Shown here in pieces: positions 18,650 through 28,415 of a DNA stretch of 35,089 bases. The position numbers and the translations under genes were made by a program. A model generated the notes under the pieces. It saw only the letters and a list, made by a program, of their open reading frames with translations. It was not told where the DNA came from and did no database searches. Position 1 is the first letter of the stretch; every line of letters begins with the position of its first letter. This stretch comes from Flavobacteriaceae bacterium (GTDB lineage Bacteria; Bacteroidota; Bacteroidia; Flavobacteriales; Flavobacteriaceae): assembly GCA_947457105.1 (NCBI GenBank), contig CANGUP010000014.1:1-35089 (forward strand). Reading direction: 5' to 3'.

Positions 18650-18892
18650 CTAATTAAAAAATAATTCAAGAATTCCAATAGTCAGCAAAATAAAAACACC
18701 CAAAACAATAAAGCTAATTGATCCCCAATATAATTTAAATTCCCAATAATCATTAAAGTACTCAGATAAGTTGTCTCTTTTTATTCCAACTTTTGGATTA
18801 CCCTTCTTTCTAAATTTAAAATAATGAATGGCAATTCCAATTACAATTAAACAAATTGCTGTCAGTATTAATTGAATCATTTCTGGAATCAT
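18650..18892 (-). CDS. Small two-TM hypothetical protein
   Basis: ORF listed to 18946, but its first codons (MVVIFKL) are encoded by a copy of an intergenic repeat; Met at 18892 (MIPEMIQLILTAICLIVIG...) is a more plausible start. Confidence 0.6.
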   Translation of the reverse strand: MIPEMIQLILTAICLIVIGIAIHYFKFRKKGNPKVGIKRDNLSEYFNDYWEFKLYWGSISFIVLGVFILLTIGILELFFN

Positions 18893-18926
18893 ATCTTTTT
18901 CGGTATCGGGGTAATTAATGATTAGT

Positions 18927-18963
18927 AACTTGAAGATAACCACCATAAACGATACAAATCTAT
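18927..18963 (-). repeat. 37-bp repeat, copy 1
   Basis: AACTTGAAGATAACCACCATAAACGATACAAATCTAT; 34/37 identical to 19678-19714. Confidence 0.85.
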
Positions 18964-18978
18964 ACTAAATTTTTTTGT

Positions 18979-19001
18979 TAGCACGAATTGCAAATTCGCT
19001 A
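18979..19001. repeat. REP-like hairpin
   Basis: TAGC-ac-GAATT-gca-AATTC-GCTA: 9-bp stem with a 2-nt bulge. Confidence 0.6.
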
Positions 19002-19021
19002 TCTGGAAGTAGTTATTTCTC

Positions 19022-19648
19022 TTATTTTTTATTAATTAGTTCAGTAGTTAGTTCCCATATAGTTGACTTTCCAAATTCACCAAAGTATGATATATATTTT
19101 CCATTTTTATCAATGACTACAGCACTAAAACACGGATAATGTAATTCAAAAAATGTTTTTTCAATAAATTGATTATTATCTTTTTCCCATTTTACTTGTC
19201 TTGGATGATAATATTTTAAATTTTCATCATCTTTATATATCCAAAAATGATTGAATTTAGTAATTTTATTAAGTTTTTTTAAATAATCATTATCAAAAAT
19301 ATTCCATCTAGAAGATCTATCCACTCTATTACAATTATCTTTTCCGGGATAATAAATAATTACAATTATTTCATAAATTAGTTCTTTATTTGGTAATAGA
19401 TTTTTTTGGAATTTTTTAAAAATGCTATCATTAAGCTGTCCGTAGTTTTTTCTTTTAATTAATAATGATGTTATAAGAGTATCGTTTTCAAAATATAAAT
19501 CTAAATTTCTTTCATAATTTTTCTGTTTATAAAAATTTGATTCAGTTACTTCTTCAAAATTATCGTTATAAAAAATTTTCTTTTTTGCTTGAGAAAAGCT
19601 TAAATTAATAATAAATAGTAGTAATGTAATTGAAAGATATTTCTTCAT
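19022..19648 (-). CDS. Hypothetical secreted protein
   Basis: Signal peptide MKKYLSITLLLFIINLSFSQA; 208 aa; FHLYP-like family not recognised. Confidence 0.75.
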   Translation of the reverse strand: MKKYLSITLLLFIINLSFSQAKKKIFYNDNFEEVTESNFYKQKNYERNLDLYFENDTLITSLLIKRKNYGQLNDSIFKKFQKNLLPNKELIYEIIVIIYYPGKDNCNRVDRSSRWNIFDNDYLKKLNKITKFNHFWIYKDDENLKYYHPRQVKWEKDNNQFIEKTFFELHYPCFSAVVIDKNGKYISYFGEFGKSTIWELTTELINKK

Positions 19649-19677
19649 TTTAGTTTTTTTTTGGTAAAATTACTGCC

Positions 19678-19714
19678 AACTTGAAGATAACGACTATAAA
19701 TGATACAAATCTAT
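19678..19714 (-). repeat. 37-bp repeat, copy 2
   Basis: AACTTGAAGATAACGACTATAAATGATACAAATCTAT; 34/37 identical to copy 1. Confidence 0.85.
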
Positions 19715-19823
19715 CCCAACTTACTACTTAATGCCTTAAATTGGTTATTTGTATTTCAAATATACTATTTTTTAATAATAAATACTCAGTAAAGTATGTA
19801 GCTTGTTTTTTGTTTACATAAAA

Positions 19824-19850
19824 AAATCCCAAACTTAAAATTTGGGATTT
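19824..19850 (-). terminator. Terminator downstream of purA
   Basis: AAATCCCAAA-cttaaaa-TTTGGGATTT, T-run on the minus strand. Confidence 0.85.
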
Positions 19851-19857
19851 CTATTTA

Positions 19858-21129
19858 TTACTTCAAAATTGTCTGTTTTCTATCTGGTCCAACAGAAACT
19901 ATTTTTATTGGTACTTCTACTTCTTTTTCTATGAATTCGATGTAGTCTTTGAGTTCTTTTGGTAGGCTTTCAAAAGTGGTTAAACCTGTTAAATCGGCTT
20001 GCCATCCTTTGAATTCGGTGTAAATTGGTGTTACGTTTTCTTCTTCGATGTTGTAAGGTAAATGTTGGATAACTTCTCCTTTGTAGTTGTAAGCTGTAGC
20101 AACTTTCAAAGTTTCAAATCCTGATAAAACATCGCCTTTCATCATCATTAATTGCGTTACACCATTCACTTGAATTGCATATTTCAAGGCAACTAAATCC
20201 AACCAACCGCAACGTCTTTTTCTTCCAGTTACTGAGCCAAATTCGTTTCCAACTTTTGCCATAACATCACCCGCATCGCCAAAATCTTCTGTAGGAAATG
20301 GTCCTGAACCAACACGAGTAGTGTAAGCTTTGAAAATTCCGTAAACTTCTTTGATTTTATTTGGTGCAATTCCTAAACCAGTACAAGCTCCAGCAGCAGT
20401 TGTATTTGATGATGTTACAAATGGATACGTTCCAAAATCTACATCTAACAATGAACCTTGTGCACCTTCGCAAAGAATTGATTTTCCTGCTTTTTGTGCT
20501 TGTGCCAAATATTCTTCACTATCAATGAATGTAAGTTTTTGTAAATCCTTTATGGCATCAAAGAATTCTTTTTCTAATTCAGGTAAATTGTATTGAATAT
20601 CAACATTGTAGAAAGCAATCATGGCTTCGTGTTTGTCTGCTAAAGCTCTGTAACGTTCTTTAAAATCTTCTAATTCGATATCACCAACACGAATTCCGTT
20701 TCTACCAGTTTTGTCCATATAAGTTGGTCCAATTCCTTTTAAAGTAGAACCAATTTTAGCTTTACCTTTTGAAGCTTCAGAAGCGGCGTCAAGTAATCGG
20801 TGTGTTGGAAGAATTAAATGTGCTTTTCTAGAAATGATTAATTTAGATTTGATGTCCAAATTGAATTTTGCTAAACCATCGATTTCACTTTTGAAAACGA
20901 CAGGATCGATTACGACACCATTTCCAATAATATTGATATTGTTATCATGAAAAATTCCAGAAGGAATGGTTCTCAAAACGTGTTTAATTCCATCAAATTC
21001 TAAAGTATGTCCTGCATTTGGGCCACCTTGAAAACGAGCAATAATATCGTATTTTGAGGTAAGTACGTCAACGATTTTTCCTTTTCCTTCGTCACCCCAT
21101 TGTAATCCGAGTAGTAAATCTACGGTCAT
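19858..21129 (-). CDS. purA: adenylosuccinate synthase
   Basis: MTVDLLLGLQWGDEGKGKIVD, GGPNAGHT, GIGPTYMDK, GRKRRCGWLDLV. ATG at 21129 preferred over the ORF-track start at 21159. Confidence 0.97.
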   Translation of the reverse strand: MTVDLLLGLQWGDEGKGKIVDVLTSKYDIIARFQGGPNAGHTLEFDGIKHVLRTIPSGIFHDNNINIIGNGVVIDPVVFKSEIDGLAKFNLDIKSKLIISRKAHLILPTHRLLDAASEASKGKAKIGSTLKGIGPTYMDKTGRNGIRVGDIELEDFKERYRALADKHEAMIAFYNVDIQYNLPELEKEFFDAIKDLQKLTFIDSEEYLAQAQKAGKSILCEGAQGSLLDVDFGTYPFVTSSNTTAAGACTGLGIAPNKIKEVYGIFKAYTTRVGSGPFPTEDFGDAGDVMAKVGNEFGSVTGRKRRCGWLDLVALKYAIQVNGVTQLMMMKGDVLSGFETLKVATAYNYKGEVIQHLPYNIEEENVTPIYTEFKGWQADLTGLTTFESLPKELKDYIEFIEKEVEVPIKIVSVGPDRKQTILK

Positions 21130-21180
21130 TGTGTTGTTGTTTATTGTTAGTTGAGACAAGGCAATTCCTTGTCTTTACGA

Positions 21181-21630
21181 TTATTTTTTAGTTGCGTAAA
21201 AATATAAAGAGTGATTAGTGATTTCGATGCCAAAAATTTCTTCCATAGTTTTTTTAATAGTTTGAATCCTTGGGTCACAAAACTCAATTACTTCACCAGA
21301 ATCGGTCATAATAATATGATCGTGTTGTTTATCAAAATAAGACTTTTCATAATGCGCTTGATTTTGACCAAATTGGTGTTTTCTAACCAAGCCACAATCT
21401 AAAAGTAATTCGATGGTGTTGTAAAGCGTTGCTCTTGAAACACGATAGTTTTTATTTTTCATTTTGATATACAAATTTTCTATATCAAAATGTTCTTGAC
21501 TATTATAAATTTCTTGAAGAATAGCGTAGCGTTCAGGCGTTTTACGGTGTCCTTTGTTTTCAAGATAAGCAGTAAAAACGTTCTTCACTGTTTCTTGATT
21601 TTTTGTGTTATCTGATGCTATTTGTGTCAT
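21181..21630 (-). CDS. Fur family transcriptional regulator
   Basis: [56 protein letters not shown]-track start at 21639 is TTG; ATG at 21630 is preferred. Confidence 0.92.
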   Translation of the reverse strand: MTQIASDNTKNQETVKNVFTAYLENKGHRKTPERYAILQEIYNSQEHFDIENLYIKMKNKNYRVSRATLYNTIELLLDCGLVRKHQFGQNQAHYEKSYFDKQHDHIIMTDSGEVIEFCDPRIQTIKKTMEEIFGIEITNHSLYFYATKK

Positions 21631-21649
21631 AATGCGCAAAGATAAATTA

Positions 21650-21694
21650 TAGTTTATAAGTATGAAACTTTATGAGTTTAAAAGTTATAAACTA
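21650..21694. promoter_or_regulatory. Putative Fur/PerR-type operator region
   Basis: TAGTTTATAA...TTATAAACTA 10-bp inverted repeat enclosing AAACT-TTATG-AGTTT; adjacent 13-bp palindrome TTATA-GTT-TATAA at 21647-21659. Confidence 0.45.
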
Positions 21695-21710
21695 GTTGTT
21701 GATAATCTTG

Positions 21711-23930
21711 TTAGTTCTTGTAAACCCTTGAAACTTTTTCGATACCATCAATTTTTTTAATGTTATCAATAAGTTTTTTCAAGATGGTATTATTTTGTAC
21801 AACTACAGTCACTTGTCCATTGAAAATTCCTGCTTCACCACTCAAGGAAATGCTTTGAATATTCACGTGCATTTGATTTGAAATTACTTTTGTAAGTTCA
21901 TTAGTCAATCCTAAAGTATCCATACCGGTAATTTTCAATACGGCTTTAAATTCTTGTTGTGAAGAGTCAATCCATTTGGCAATCATAATTCTGTAAGCAT
22001 AGTTAGATTGTAGTGCAATTGCATTTGGACAATCTTTTTTATGCACTTTTATACCTTCATTAATGGTTACAAATCCAAATACTTCATCACCAGGAATTGG
22101 ATTACAACAACTTGATAATTTGTAATCTAATCGGTCTTGTTCTTTTCCAAAAACCAATAAATCATAATTACTGGTTAATTCTTGTCTACTTATGTCTTCA
22201 ACATTAGAATTTGGTGAACGTTTGATTTTATTTTTAAAGAAATTGATTAACGTATTGCTTTTTTGAGCAGCAAAATCTTTTAATTGTTGATTTTCAATAG
22301 CTCCAATACCAACACGATAAAATAAATCTAAACTTGTTTTTAGTTTGAAAAAGTTTACCAATTCATTTACAACAGTTTCATTTAAAGTAATTTTTAAATG
22401 TTTTAATTTTCTTGTTAGAAGTTCTTTTCCTTCTTCGGCTATTTTCTTGGTGTCTTCATTAAGAACACTTCTAATTTTATTTTTAGCTCTAGAGGTGGTA
22501 ACATATTCTAGCCAATGCATTGTAGGTTTTTGATTGACTGATGTTATCACTTCAATTTGGTCTCCACTTTTTAATTCGTGGTTTAGTTGTACTAATTTTC
22601 CATTAACACGAGTTCCTCTAGTTTTAATTCCAATTTCGGAGTGGATACTGAAGGCAAAATCTAATGAAGTAGCACCTTTTGGTAATGATTTAATTTCACC
22701 TTTGGGTGTAAAGACAAAGATTTCTTTAGCATAGAGGTTCATTTTGAAATCCTCTACAAAATCAACTGCATTGGTTTCAGAGTTTTCTAGTGCTTCTTTT
22801 AGTAGGTTTAACCAAACATCCAAACCATTTTCTTCGGTTGCACCTTGTTTGTATTTGTAATGCGCTGCGTATCCTTTTTCTGCAATTTCATCCATTCGTT
22901 CACTTCGCACTTGAATTTCTACCCAGCGACCTTTTGGTCCCATTACAGTAATGTGAAGTGCTTCATAGCCAGATGATTTTGGTGATGATATCCAATCACG
23001 TAAGCGACTTGGACTTGGACGATAATGATCGGTAATGATGGAATAAATTTTCCAAGCCAAGAATTTTTCGTCGTGAGCATTAGATTTGTATATGATTCGC
23101 AAAGCAAATTTGTCATAAACTTCATCAAAGCTGACATTTTGCGCCAACATTTTACGGCGAATAGAATATATAGACTTAGGACGACCTTTCATTGTGTATT
23201 CAACACCTTCTTCGTTAAGAGATTTTTTTAATACATCAGAAACCAATTTGATATATTCATCTTGTTCTTCTTTAGTTTCTTTTATCTTGCTTACAATATC
23301 ATTATAAACAGCAGGTTCAGTATATTTTAAACCTAAATCTTCCAATTTGGTTTTGATGTTATAAAGCCCTAAACGATGGGCAAGAGGTGCGTAGATGTAT
23401 AATGTTTCCGAAGCAATTTTGATTTGTTTGTAATCGGGCATTGAATCCATAGTTTGCATATTGTGCAATCTATCGGCAATTTTGATAAGAATTACTCGAA
23501 CATCATCATTCAATGTAAGCAACATTTTACGAAAGTTTTCAGCTTGCATTGAGATGTTTAAGTCTTTCTTTACTTGAGATATTTTGGTTAAACCAGCTAC
23601 AATTTGTGCGATTTTTGGATTAAACATTTTTTCAATGTCTTCTACTGTAATTTCGGTATCTTCAACAACATCATGCATTAAAGCTGCAGCTATACTTGTT
23701 GGTCCGAGTCCGATTTCAGAAGCTACAATTTTGGCAACACCAATAGGGTGAAAGATATAAGCTTCACCAGATTTTCTGCGTTGGTCTTTGTGTGCATCAA
23801 CAGCTACATCAAATGCTTTACGAATGAGTTTCTTGTCTTCAGGCGTAAGTGTTTGATAACTAATACGAAGTAACTCTTTATATTCGCGAGCTAATGCTTT
23901 TTTTTCTTCTTCTAAATCGATCTCTGTCAT
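21711..23930 (-). CDS. RelA/SpoT bifunctional (p)ppGpp synthetase/hydrolase
   Basis: HD domain (ALMHDVVEDTEIT), synthetase region, TGS (IFVFTPKGEIKSLPKGATSLDFAFSIHSEIG), C-terminal ACT. Confidence 0.96.
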   Translation of the reverse strand: MTEIDLEEEKKALAREYKELLRISYQTLTPEDKKLIRKAFDVAVDAHKDQRRKSGEAYIFHPIGVAKIVASEIGLGPTSIAAALMHDVVEDTEITVEDIEKMFNPKIAQIVAGLTKISQVKKDLNISMQAENFRKMLLTLNDDVRVILIKIADRLHNMQTMDSMPDYKQIKIASETLYIYAPLAHRLGLYNIKTKLEDLGLKYTEPAVYNDIVSKIKETKEEQDEYIKLVSDVLKKSLNEEGVEYTMKGRPKSIYSIRRKMLAQNVSFDEVYDKFALRIIYKSNAHDEKFLAWKIYSIITDHYRPSPSRLRDWISSPKSSGYEALHITVMGPKGRWVEIQVRSERMDEIAEKGYAAHYKYKQGATEENGLDVWLNLLKEALENSETNAVDFVEDFKMNLYAKEIFVFTPKGEIKSLPKGATSLDFAFSIHSEIGIKTRGTRVNGKLVQLNHELKSGDQIEVITSVNQKPTMHWLEYVTTSRAKNKIRSVLNEDTKKIAEEGKELLTRKLKHLKITLNETVVNELVNFFKLKTSLDLFYRVGIGAIENQQLKDFAAQKSNTLINFFKNKIKRSPNSNVEDISRQELTSNYDLLVFGKEQDRLDYKLSSCCNPIPGDEVFGFVTINEGIKVHKKDCPNAIALQSNYAYRIMIAKWIDSSQQEFKAVLKITGMDTLGLTNELTKVISNQMHVNIQSISLSGEAGIFNGQVTVVVQNNTILKKLIDNIKKIDGIEKVSRVYKN

Positions 23931-23984
23931 AGCAAATTCTTCAATTAGCTAAAAATAAGAAATATTATTGAAATTGCAATAAAA

Positions 23985-24021
23985 AAATCCAAATTCCGAT
24001 ATTTTTTCAGAATTTGGATTT
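23985..24021 (-). terminator. Terminator downstream of the serine hydrolase gene
   Basis: AAATCCAAATTC / GAATTTGGATTT 12-bp stem, T-run on the minus strand. Confidence 0.8.
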
Positions 24022-24056
24022 GAATACTTTACAAGTTTAGTGTAAAAATTTTGGAT

Positions 24057-25604
24057 TTAGTTATCTTTTCTTGAAAAGTCTAAATCATGAAAATCATAAC
24101 TAAAATCAGTAAGTGGAGATATCGCTTTCATTTTAAATTTTACAGCTTTTCCATCTGCATCAAGTTCGAAGAAAATATGAGCGTCTGCATTAAAACTTCT
24201 ATTGTTCCATCTCACAACAAAGTTTTGGTCTTTGTAAAATAAAATAGTTCCTGAAAGTCTTGGTGAACGTTTGGATTTAAAATTTAAGATTCCATTTTTT
24301 ACATAAATATAAACTTCTCCAAACCAGTTGTCATTATATGTTCCGATATATTTTGTAAAATCAATTTTTACACGAGTAATGTTATTTTGATTTACAGTTT
24401 TCCAAACTTCATCTGTAATTTTATCTGCGTTTTCTTCTCTGTTTTTGCGTTCCTCACTTAGCTTAATTACATGATCAGGATTTTTCAGACCCAAATAACT
24501 GTCTTTAATTGTATTTGAAATTGCATTAAAAGCAGCTCCAGATTGTTGGTTAGTTAATACAATAATACCAAGTTGGATGTTTGGAAACATGATGGTTTGC
24601 GTAACAATTCCGTCCAATCCTCCAGTGTGAGATACTTGTAAATGTCCGTTGATATCAGATAATTGCCAACCTAATCCATAAGCTTTGAAGTTGCAACTGT
24701 ATGGTTTCATCCCATTAATTGGAAGAATCGTTTGTGGTGTCCACATTTCTTTATGAACATCTTGACTAAATAATTGATTGGTTGAATCGTATTTTCCTTT
24801 GTTAAGTTGAGCAATAACCCATTTACTTAGGTCGTTTGTACTGGTATAAATCCCAGCAGCAGCATCAAAAATCGGATTGGTATATCGCTTGATAATTTCT
24901 AATTTGCCATTAGTTGGTACGTGAGGAACGATAGTATTTGTGGTGTCTTTTAGTCTGTTCCAAGAAGCAGCACTATTGTTCATTTGTAGAGGCTTCATGA
25001 TACGTGTTTCTACAAGTTCGCACCATGATGTTCCTGAAACTCGTTCAATAACTTCTCCAGCAATTACGTAAAGTAAATTATCATAATCGTATTGTGCTCT
25101 AAAAGAAGAAACTGGTTTTAAATATTGAATATTTTTGATAATGTCCTTTGGGGTAAAATCATGTCCATCTGGCCAAATCATTAAATCACCAGCGCCTAAT
25201 CCTAATCCACTTCTGTGGGTTAATAAATCTCTTATTGTGAATTCGTTTGTAACAAAATCATTATACATTTTAAATTCAGGAATGTATTTGATGACTTTAT
25301 CGTCCCAATTAAGTTTTTTTTCATCTACAAGCATTGCTAATGCTGCTGATGTAAATGCTTTGCTATTGGAGGCAATTCCGAAAAGGGTATTTCCGTCTAC
25401 TTTCTTTTGTGTATTTATATTAGCAACACCATAACCTTTTGAGATAACTACTTTTCCGTCTTTTACAATTGCAACAGCAATTCCAGGAACGTTAAAGGTT
25501 TTCATAGTTCTGTTTACAACATCATCTAATTTAGATTCAGAAATTTGTGCAAACGATAAAGCGCATGTAATAGTTGAAAATGCAGTAAAAAATAGTTTTC
25601 TCAT
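24057..25604 (-). CDS. Serine hydrolase / class C beta-lactamase-like protein, exported
   Basis: Signal peptide; SxxK (GIASNSKAFTSAAL), YDYDNLLYV, HTGGLDG motifs; C-terminal extension. Confidence 0.93.
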   Translation of the reverse strand: MRKLFFTAFSTITCALSFAQISESKLDDVVNRTMKTFNVPGIAVAIVKDGKVVISKGYGVANINTQKKVDGNTLFGIASNSKAFTSAALAMLVDEKKLNWDDKVIKYIPEFKMYNDFVTNEFTIRDLLTHRSGLGLGAGDLMIWPDGHDFTPKDIIKNIQYLKPVSSFRAQYDYDNLLYVIAGEVIERVSGTSWCELVETRIMKPLQMNNSAASWNRLKDTTNTIVPHVPTNGKLEIIKRYTNPIFDAAAGIYTSTNDLSKWVIAQLNKGKYDSTNQLFSQDVHKEMWTPQTILPINGMKPYSCNFKAYGLGWQLSDINGHLQVSHTGGLDGIVTQTIMFPNIQLGIIVLTNQQSGAAFNAISNTIKDSYLGLKNPDHVIKLSEERKNREENADKITDEVWKTVNQNNITRVKIDFTKYIGTYNDNWFGEVYIYVKNGILNFKSKRSPRLSGTILFYKDQNFVVRWNNRSFNADAHIFFELDADGKAVKFKMKAISPLTDFSYDFHDLDFSRKDN

Positions 25605-25625
25605 GGTATAAATTTAAATTGAAAA

Positions 25626-26414
25626 TCAAAATCCTCTTTGTCTTTTGGCTTCAAATAATAAAATAGCTGAAGCTACAGAGACATTCATAGAATCGATTTC
25701 GCCTTGCATCGGAATGATGATGTTTTGGGTAGCATTATCGCGCCAAGCTTGTGTTAAGCCAGTCGCTTCTGTACCTACAACCAATGCACTAGCTGTAGTA
25801 TAATCTTGAGTATGGTAGAAGTTGGAGTTCTGTAATGTGGCACTAAATATAGCAATTTTTTTGTCTTTTAAAAATTGTATTACATTTTCGGTAGTATCTG
25901 TGGCAATTTGATTGGTAAAAAGACATCCTACACTTGAACGTACAATGTTTGGATTGTACAAATCGGTCTTTGGATTGGCGATAATCACGGCATCAATATT
26001 GGCAGCATCACAAGTGCGGAGCATAGCACCAATATTTCCTGGCTTTTCAATTGATTCCATCACTAAAATCAAAGCATTTTCTGGTAATTTTAAATAGTTT
26101 AGCGATAAAGTTTTTGTTTTTGCAATCGCTAAAATACCTTCAGTTGTATCTCTGTAGGCTAATTTTTGATATACTTCTTTGGTAATTTCAATCAGTTCAA
26201 CTTTACTTTTAACAAGTTTATTGATTTCATTTTCTGTAATTAATTCAGGAAGAAATAAAATAGTTTCAAGTTGATAATTACCTTTAGTAGCAAGCTCAAT
26301 TTCACGTTTTCCTTCAATTAAGAAAGTGCCTGATTCTTTTCTAGCTTTAGCTTTTTCTTGTAATAAGACTAAAGATTTAATTAACGGATTTTGTATGGAA
26401 GTGATTTGTTTCAA
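25626..26414 (-). CDS. TrmH/SpoU family RNA methyltransferase
   Basis: ESIEKPGNIGAMLRTCDAA, NIVRSSVGCLF, VVGTEATGLT, IPMQGEIDSMNVSVASAILLFE. Confidence 0.95.
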   Translation of the reverse strand: MKQITSIQNPLIKSLVLLQEKAKARKESGTFLIEGKREIELATKGNYQLETILFLPELITENEINKLVKSKVELIEITKEVYQKLAYRDTTEGILAIAKTKTLSLNYLKLPENALILVMESIEKPGNIGAMLRTCDAANIDAVIIANPKTDLYNPNIVRSSVGCLFTNQIATDTTENVIQFLKDKKIAIFSATLQNSNFYHTQDYTTASALVVGTEATGLTQAWRDNATQNIIIPMQGEIDSMNVSVASAILLFEAKRQRGF

Positions 26415-26485
26415 ATGAAATAACTTGTTTATTGTGCGAAGTTACAGAGAATTTTAAAATATTCCATCTTAAAATTTACTTATGA

Positions 26486-28300
26486 TTATTTAGTAAAATA
26501 CAACCAACCCACAAAAGGTTTTGGGTAATCAGCATCATTTAAGTTTAAAATATAAAAGTAAGTTCCTTTTAAAGCTAATGAGGAACTTATGGTTTGTCCA
26601 ATAGTGATTTCACCATTCCAATCTTCTGATTGATTGGTTCCTTTCCAAATTAGCCTTCCCCAACGATTGTAGATTTCTAATTCAAAATTCACAAAAATGT
26701 TCCTTAATCCTTCTATAAAAAAAGTATCATTATAACCATCGTTATTGGAAGAAACATAATTGTAGATAGTTGGAGGACAATTTTTTGTAGTTAAATCAAA
26801 TGAGGTAATTGAGAAACAATGTTCATTTTCTATTCTTATAAAGATTTTCTTTGGAGTTGAAGTTGAAACATAATTTGAAGTATTTGCAATTGCATTACTA
26901 TTGTTTGCTGCATCAGCTTCTGTTTCAAAAAAATCAATAAAAGTATCAGTTGAATTGTTTAGAACTAGATTGGCATAATTTGAAAAATTGAAAGTACCAA
27001 TAGTAAATCCTTCGTTACAAGAGATTAAAGGCTCAAGAGGGTTAAAGTTTGGTGGCAACCAACTAGAAATTGTTTCCGAAAAAGTATTATTGTTTTCGAG
27101 TATTTCGGTTACTATCCCGTTGCCAGTTCCGTTGTCATCAACTACGAAAGTTAATGTGAAATCTGTTGGAACAGTGTTTGGTATTGTGATGGTAATTTGT
27201 CCGTTTTCACTTCCGTCAATTGGAATGCTATTTTGTGTTTGCGTTTGTCCAACAAGAATTCCATTTGCATAAATTGCAATAGGTGTTGCAGCAGGAAGTG
27301 GATTGGTGCAATTAAGATTTGACACAATATAATTTATGGTGTAAATTTTCGAGCTGCAAGATTGATTAATAGAATCTATAACAATCGTCGCATCTGGTAA
27401 TTGACTATTAAGTTTTGTAACTACAACGTTTATCAAAACAACATCTTGTCCCGATGTTAGTTGAATTAATGCTGAGGAATCTCCAATGTTTATGTTGTTT
27501 TGAATGTTATAAATATCCAAATCCATATTGTAAAGCGTAGTGCTTCCAGTAATACTGTTGGTGCTATTGAAGGCATTATTCGCAGGATTTAATGGCGGAT
27601 TACTAAGCGTATTTCCGTTAATTCTGAGGGTTTCATTTACGGCTAATGTACTATCTCCTTCCCAAGCAATAAAGCCAATTTGTGCATTGTTATTATCAAT
27701 TACATTCAAACTGTTTAAAGTAATATTCAAAGCATTGGGAATACTTTGTAAACCATCATAAATATTAATTTGATTCAAAGGCAAACTATTTTCCTTGTAA
27801 ACTATAACTATCGCCCAACCAGCAAAATTGGTTCTGTTATTGCAATATCCTTGTTCGTTTATAAGTGTTTGTGAAATATCTAAATCTGAAAGTGTATAGG
27901 TTCCGTTTCCTGTAGCGATGACTTGACTTGTAATATCTTTAAAAGCGCTAAAGTAGGGAAGGCCTGAACTTATTGAAATATTAGAAAAAGTTCGTTGAGC
28001 TATGATGTCAACAGCATTTAATTTCACATTAAAATCTCCAGTTCCAGAGCCTGCCCAATACAAATAAGCACTTTCTATTATCTGATTAGAATTTAAATTT
28101 AAAGTAGCGTCTGATGAAGTTAAAAGTAAATTTTCGCAACCGAAAGTGATGTTGTTTTCACCTAAGTTCATGGTATTTCCTATGAAAGTAAAGTTGTATC
28201 GTCCGTTAAATTGATTGTATAAGGTTACATTTTGCCCAAAACAGTTGCAAAAAGAAAGTAATAATATACTAAAAGTAAGATAATGAAGTTTTAGATCCAC
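26486..28300 (-). CDS. Secreted protein with T9SS type-B sorting (gliding motility-associated) C-terminal domain
   Basis: C-terminus NDGYNDTFFIEGLRNIFVNFELEIYNRWGRLIWKG...DWNGE...LKGTYFYILNLND...GWLYFTK. Confidence 0.92.
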   Translation of the reverse strand: MDLKLHYLTFSILLLSFCNCFGQNVTLYNQFNGRYNFTFIGNTMNLGENNITFGCENLLLTSSDATLNLNSNQIIESAYLYWAGSGTGDFNVKLNAVDIIAQRTFSNISISSGLPYFSAFKDITSQVIATGNGTYTLSDLDISQTLINEQGYCNNRTNFAGWAIVIVYKENSLPLNQINIYDGLQSIPNALNITLNSLNVIDNNNAQIGFIAWEGDSTLAVNETLRINGNTLSNPPLNPANNAFNSTNSITGSTTLYNMDLDIYNIQNNINIGDSSALIQLTSGQDVVLINVVVTKLNSQLPDATIVIDSINQSCSSKIYTINYIVSNLNCTNPLPAATPIAIYANGILVGQTQTQNSIPIDGSENGQITITIPNTVPTDFTLTFVVDDNGTGNGIVTEILENNNTFSETISSWLPPNFNPLEPLISCNEGFTIGTFNFSNYANLVLNNSTDTFIDFFETEADAANNSNAIANTSNYVSTSTPKKIFIRIENEHCFSITSFDLTTKNCPPTIYNYVSSNNDGYNDTFFIEGLRNIFVNFELEIYNRWGRLIWKGTNQSEDWNGEITIGQTISSSLALKGTYFYILNLNDADYPKPFVGWLYFTK

Positions 28301-28415
28301 AGAATTATAGTAATTATGATGCCTAAATTAGTCAATTATTTTTAATTATAACTATTTTTGAAATTCGTTTTAATATTAAATAATTGTGTAATTTTCCAAA
28401 GTTTTAATTTTAGTT

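Noticed and set aside
18893-18946. N-terminal extension MVVIFKLLIINYPDTEKD of the small membrane protein
   Set aside because: Its first codons are the reverse complement of the 37-bp intergenic repeat also present at 19678-19714, so it is probably untranslated; start at 18892 preferred.
20351-20596. Plus-strand ORF antisense to purA
   Set aside because: purA is unambiguous on the minus strand; antisense ORF lacks domain or initiation evidence.
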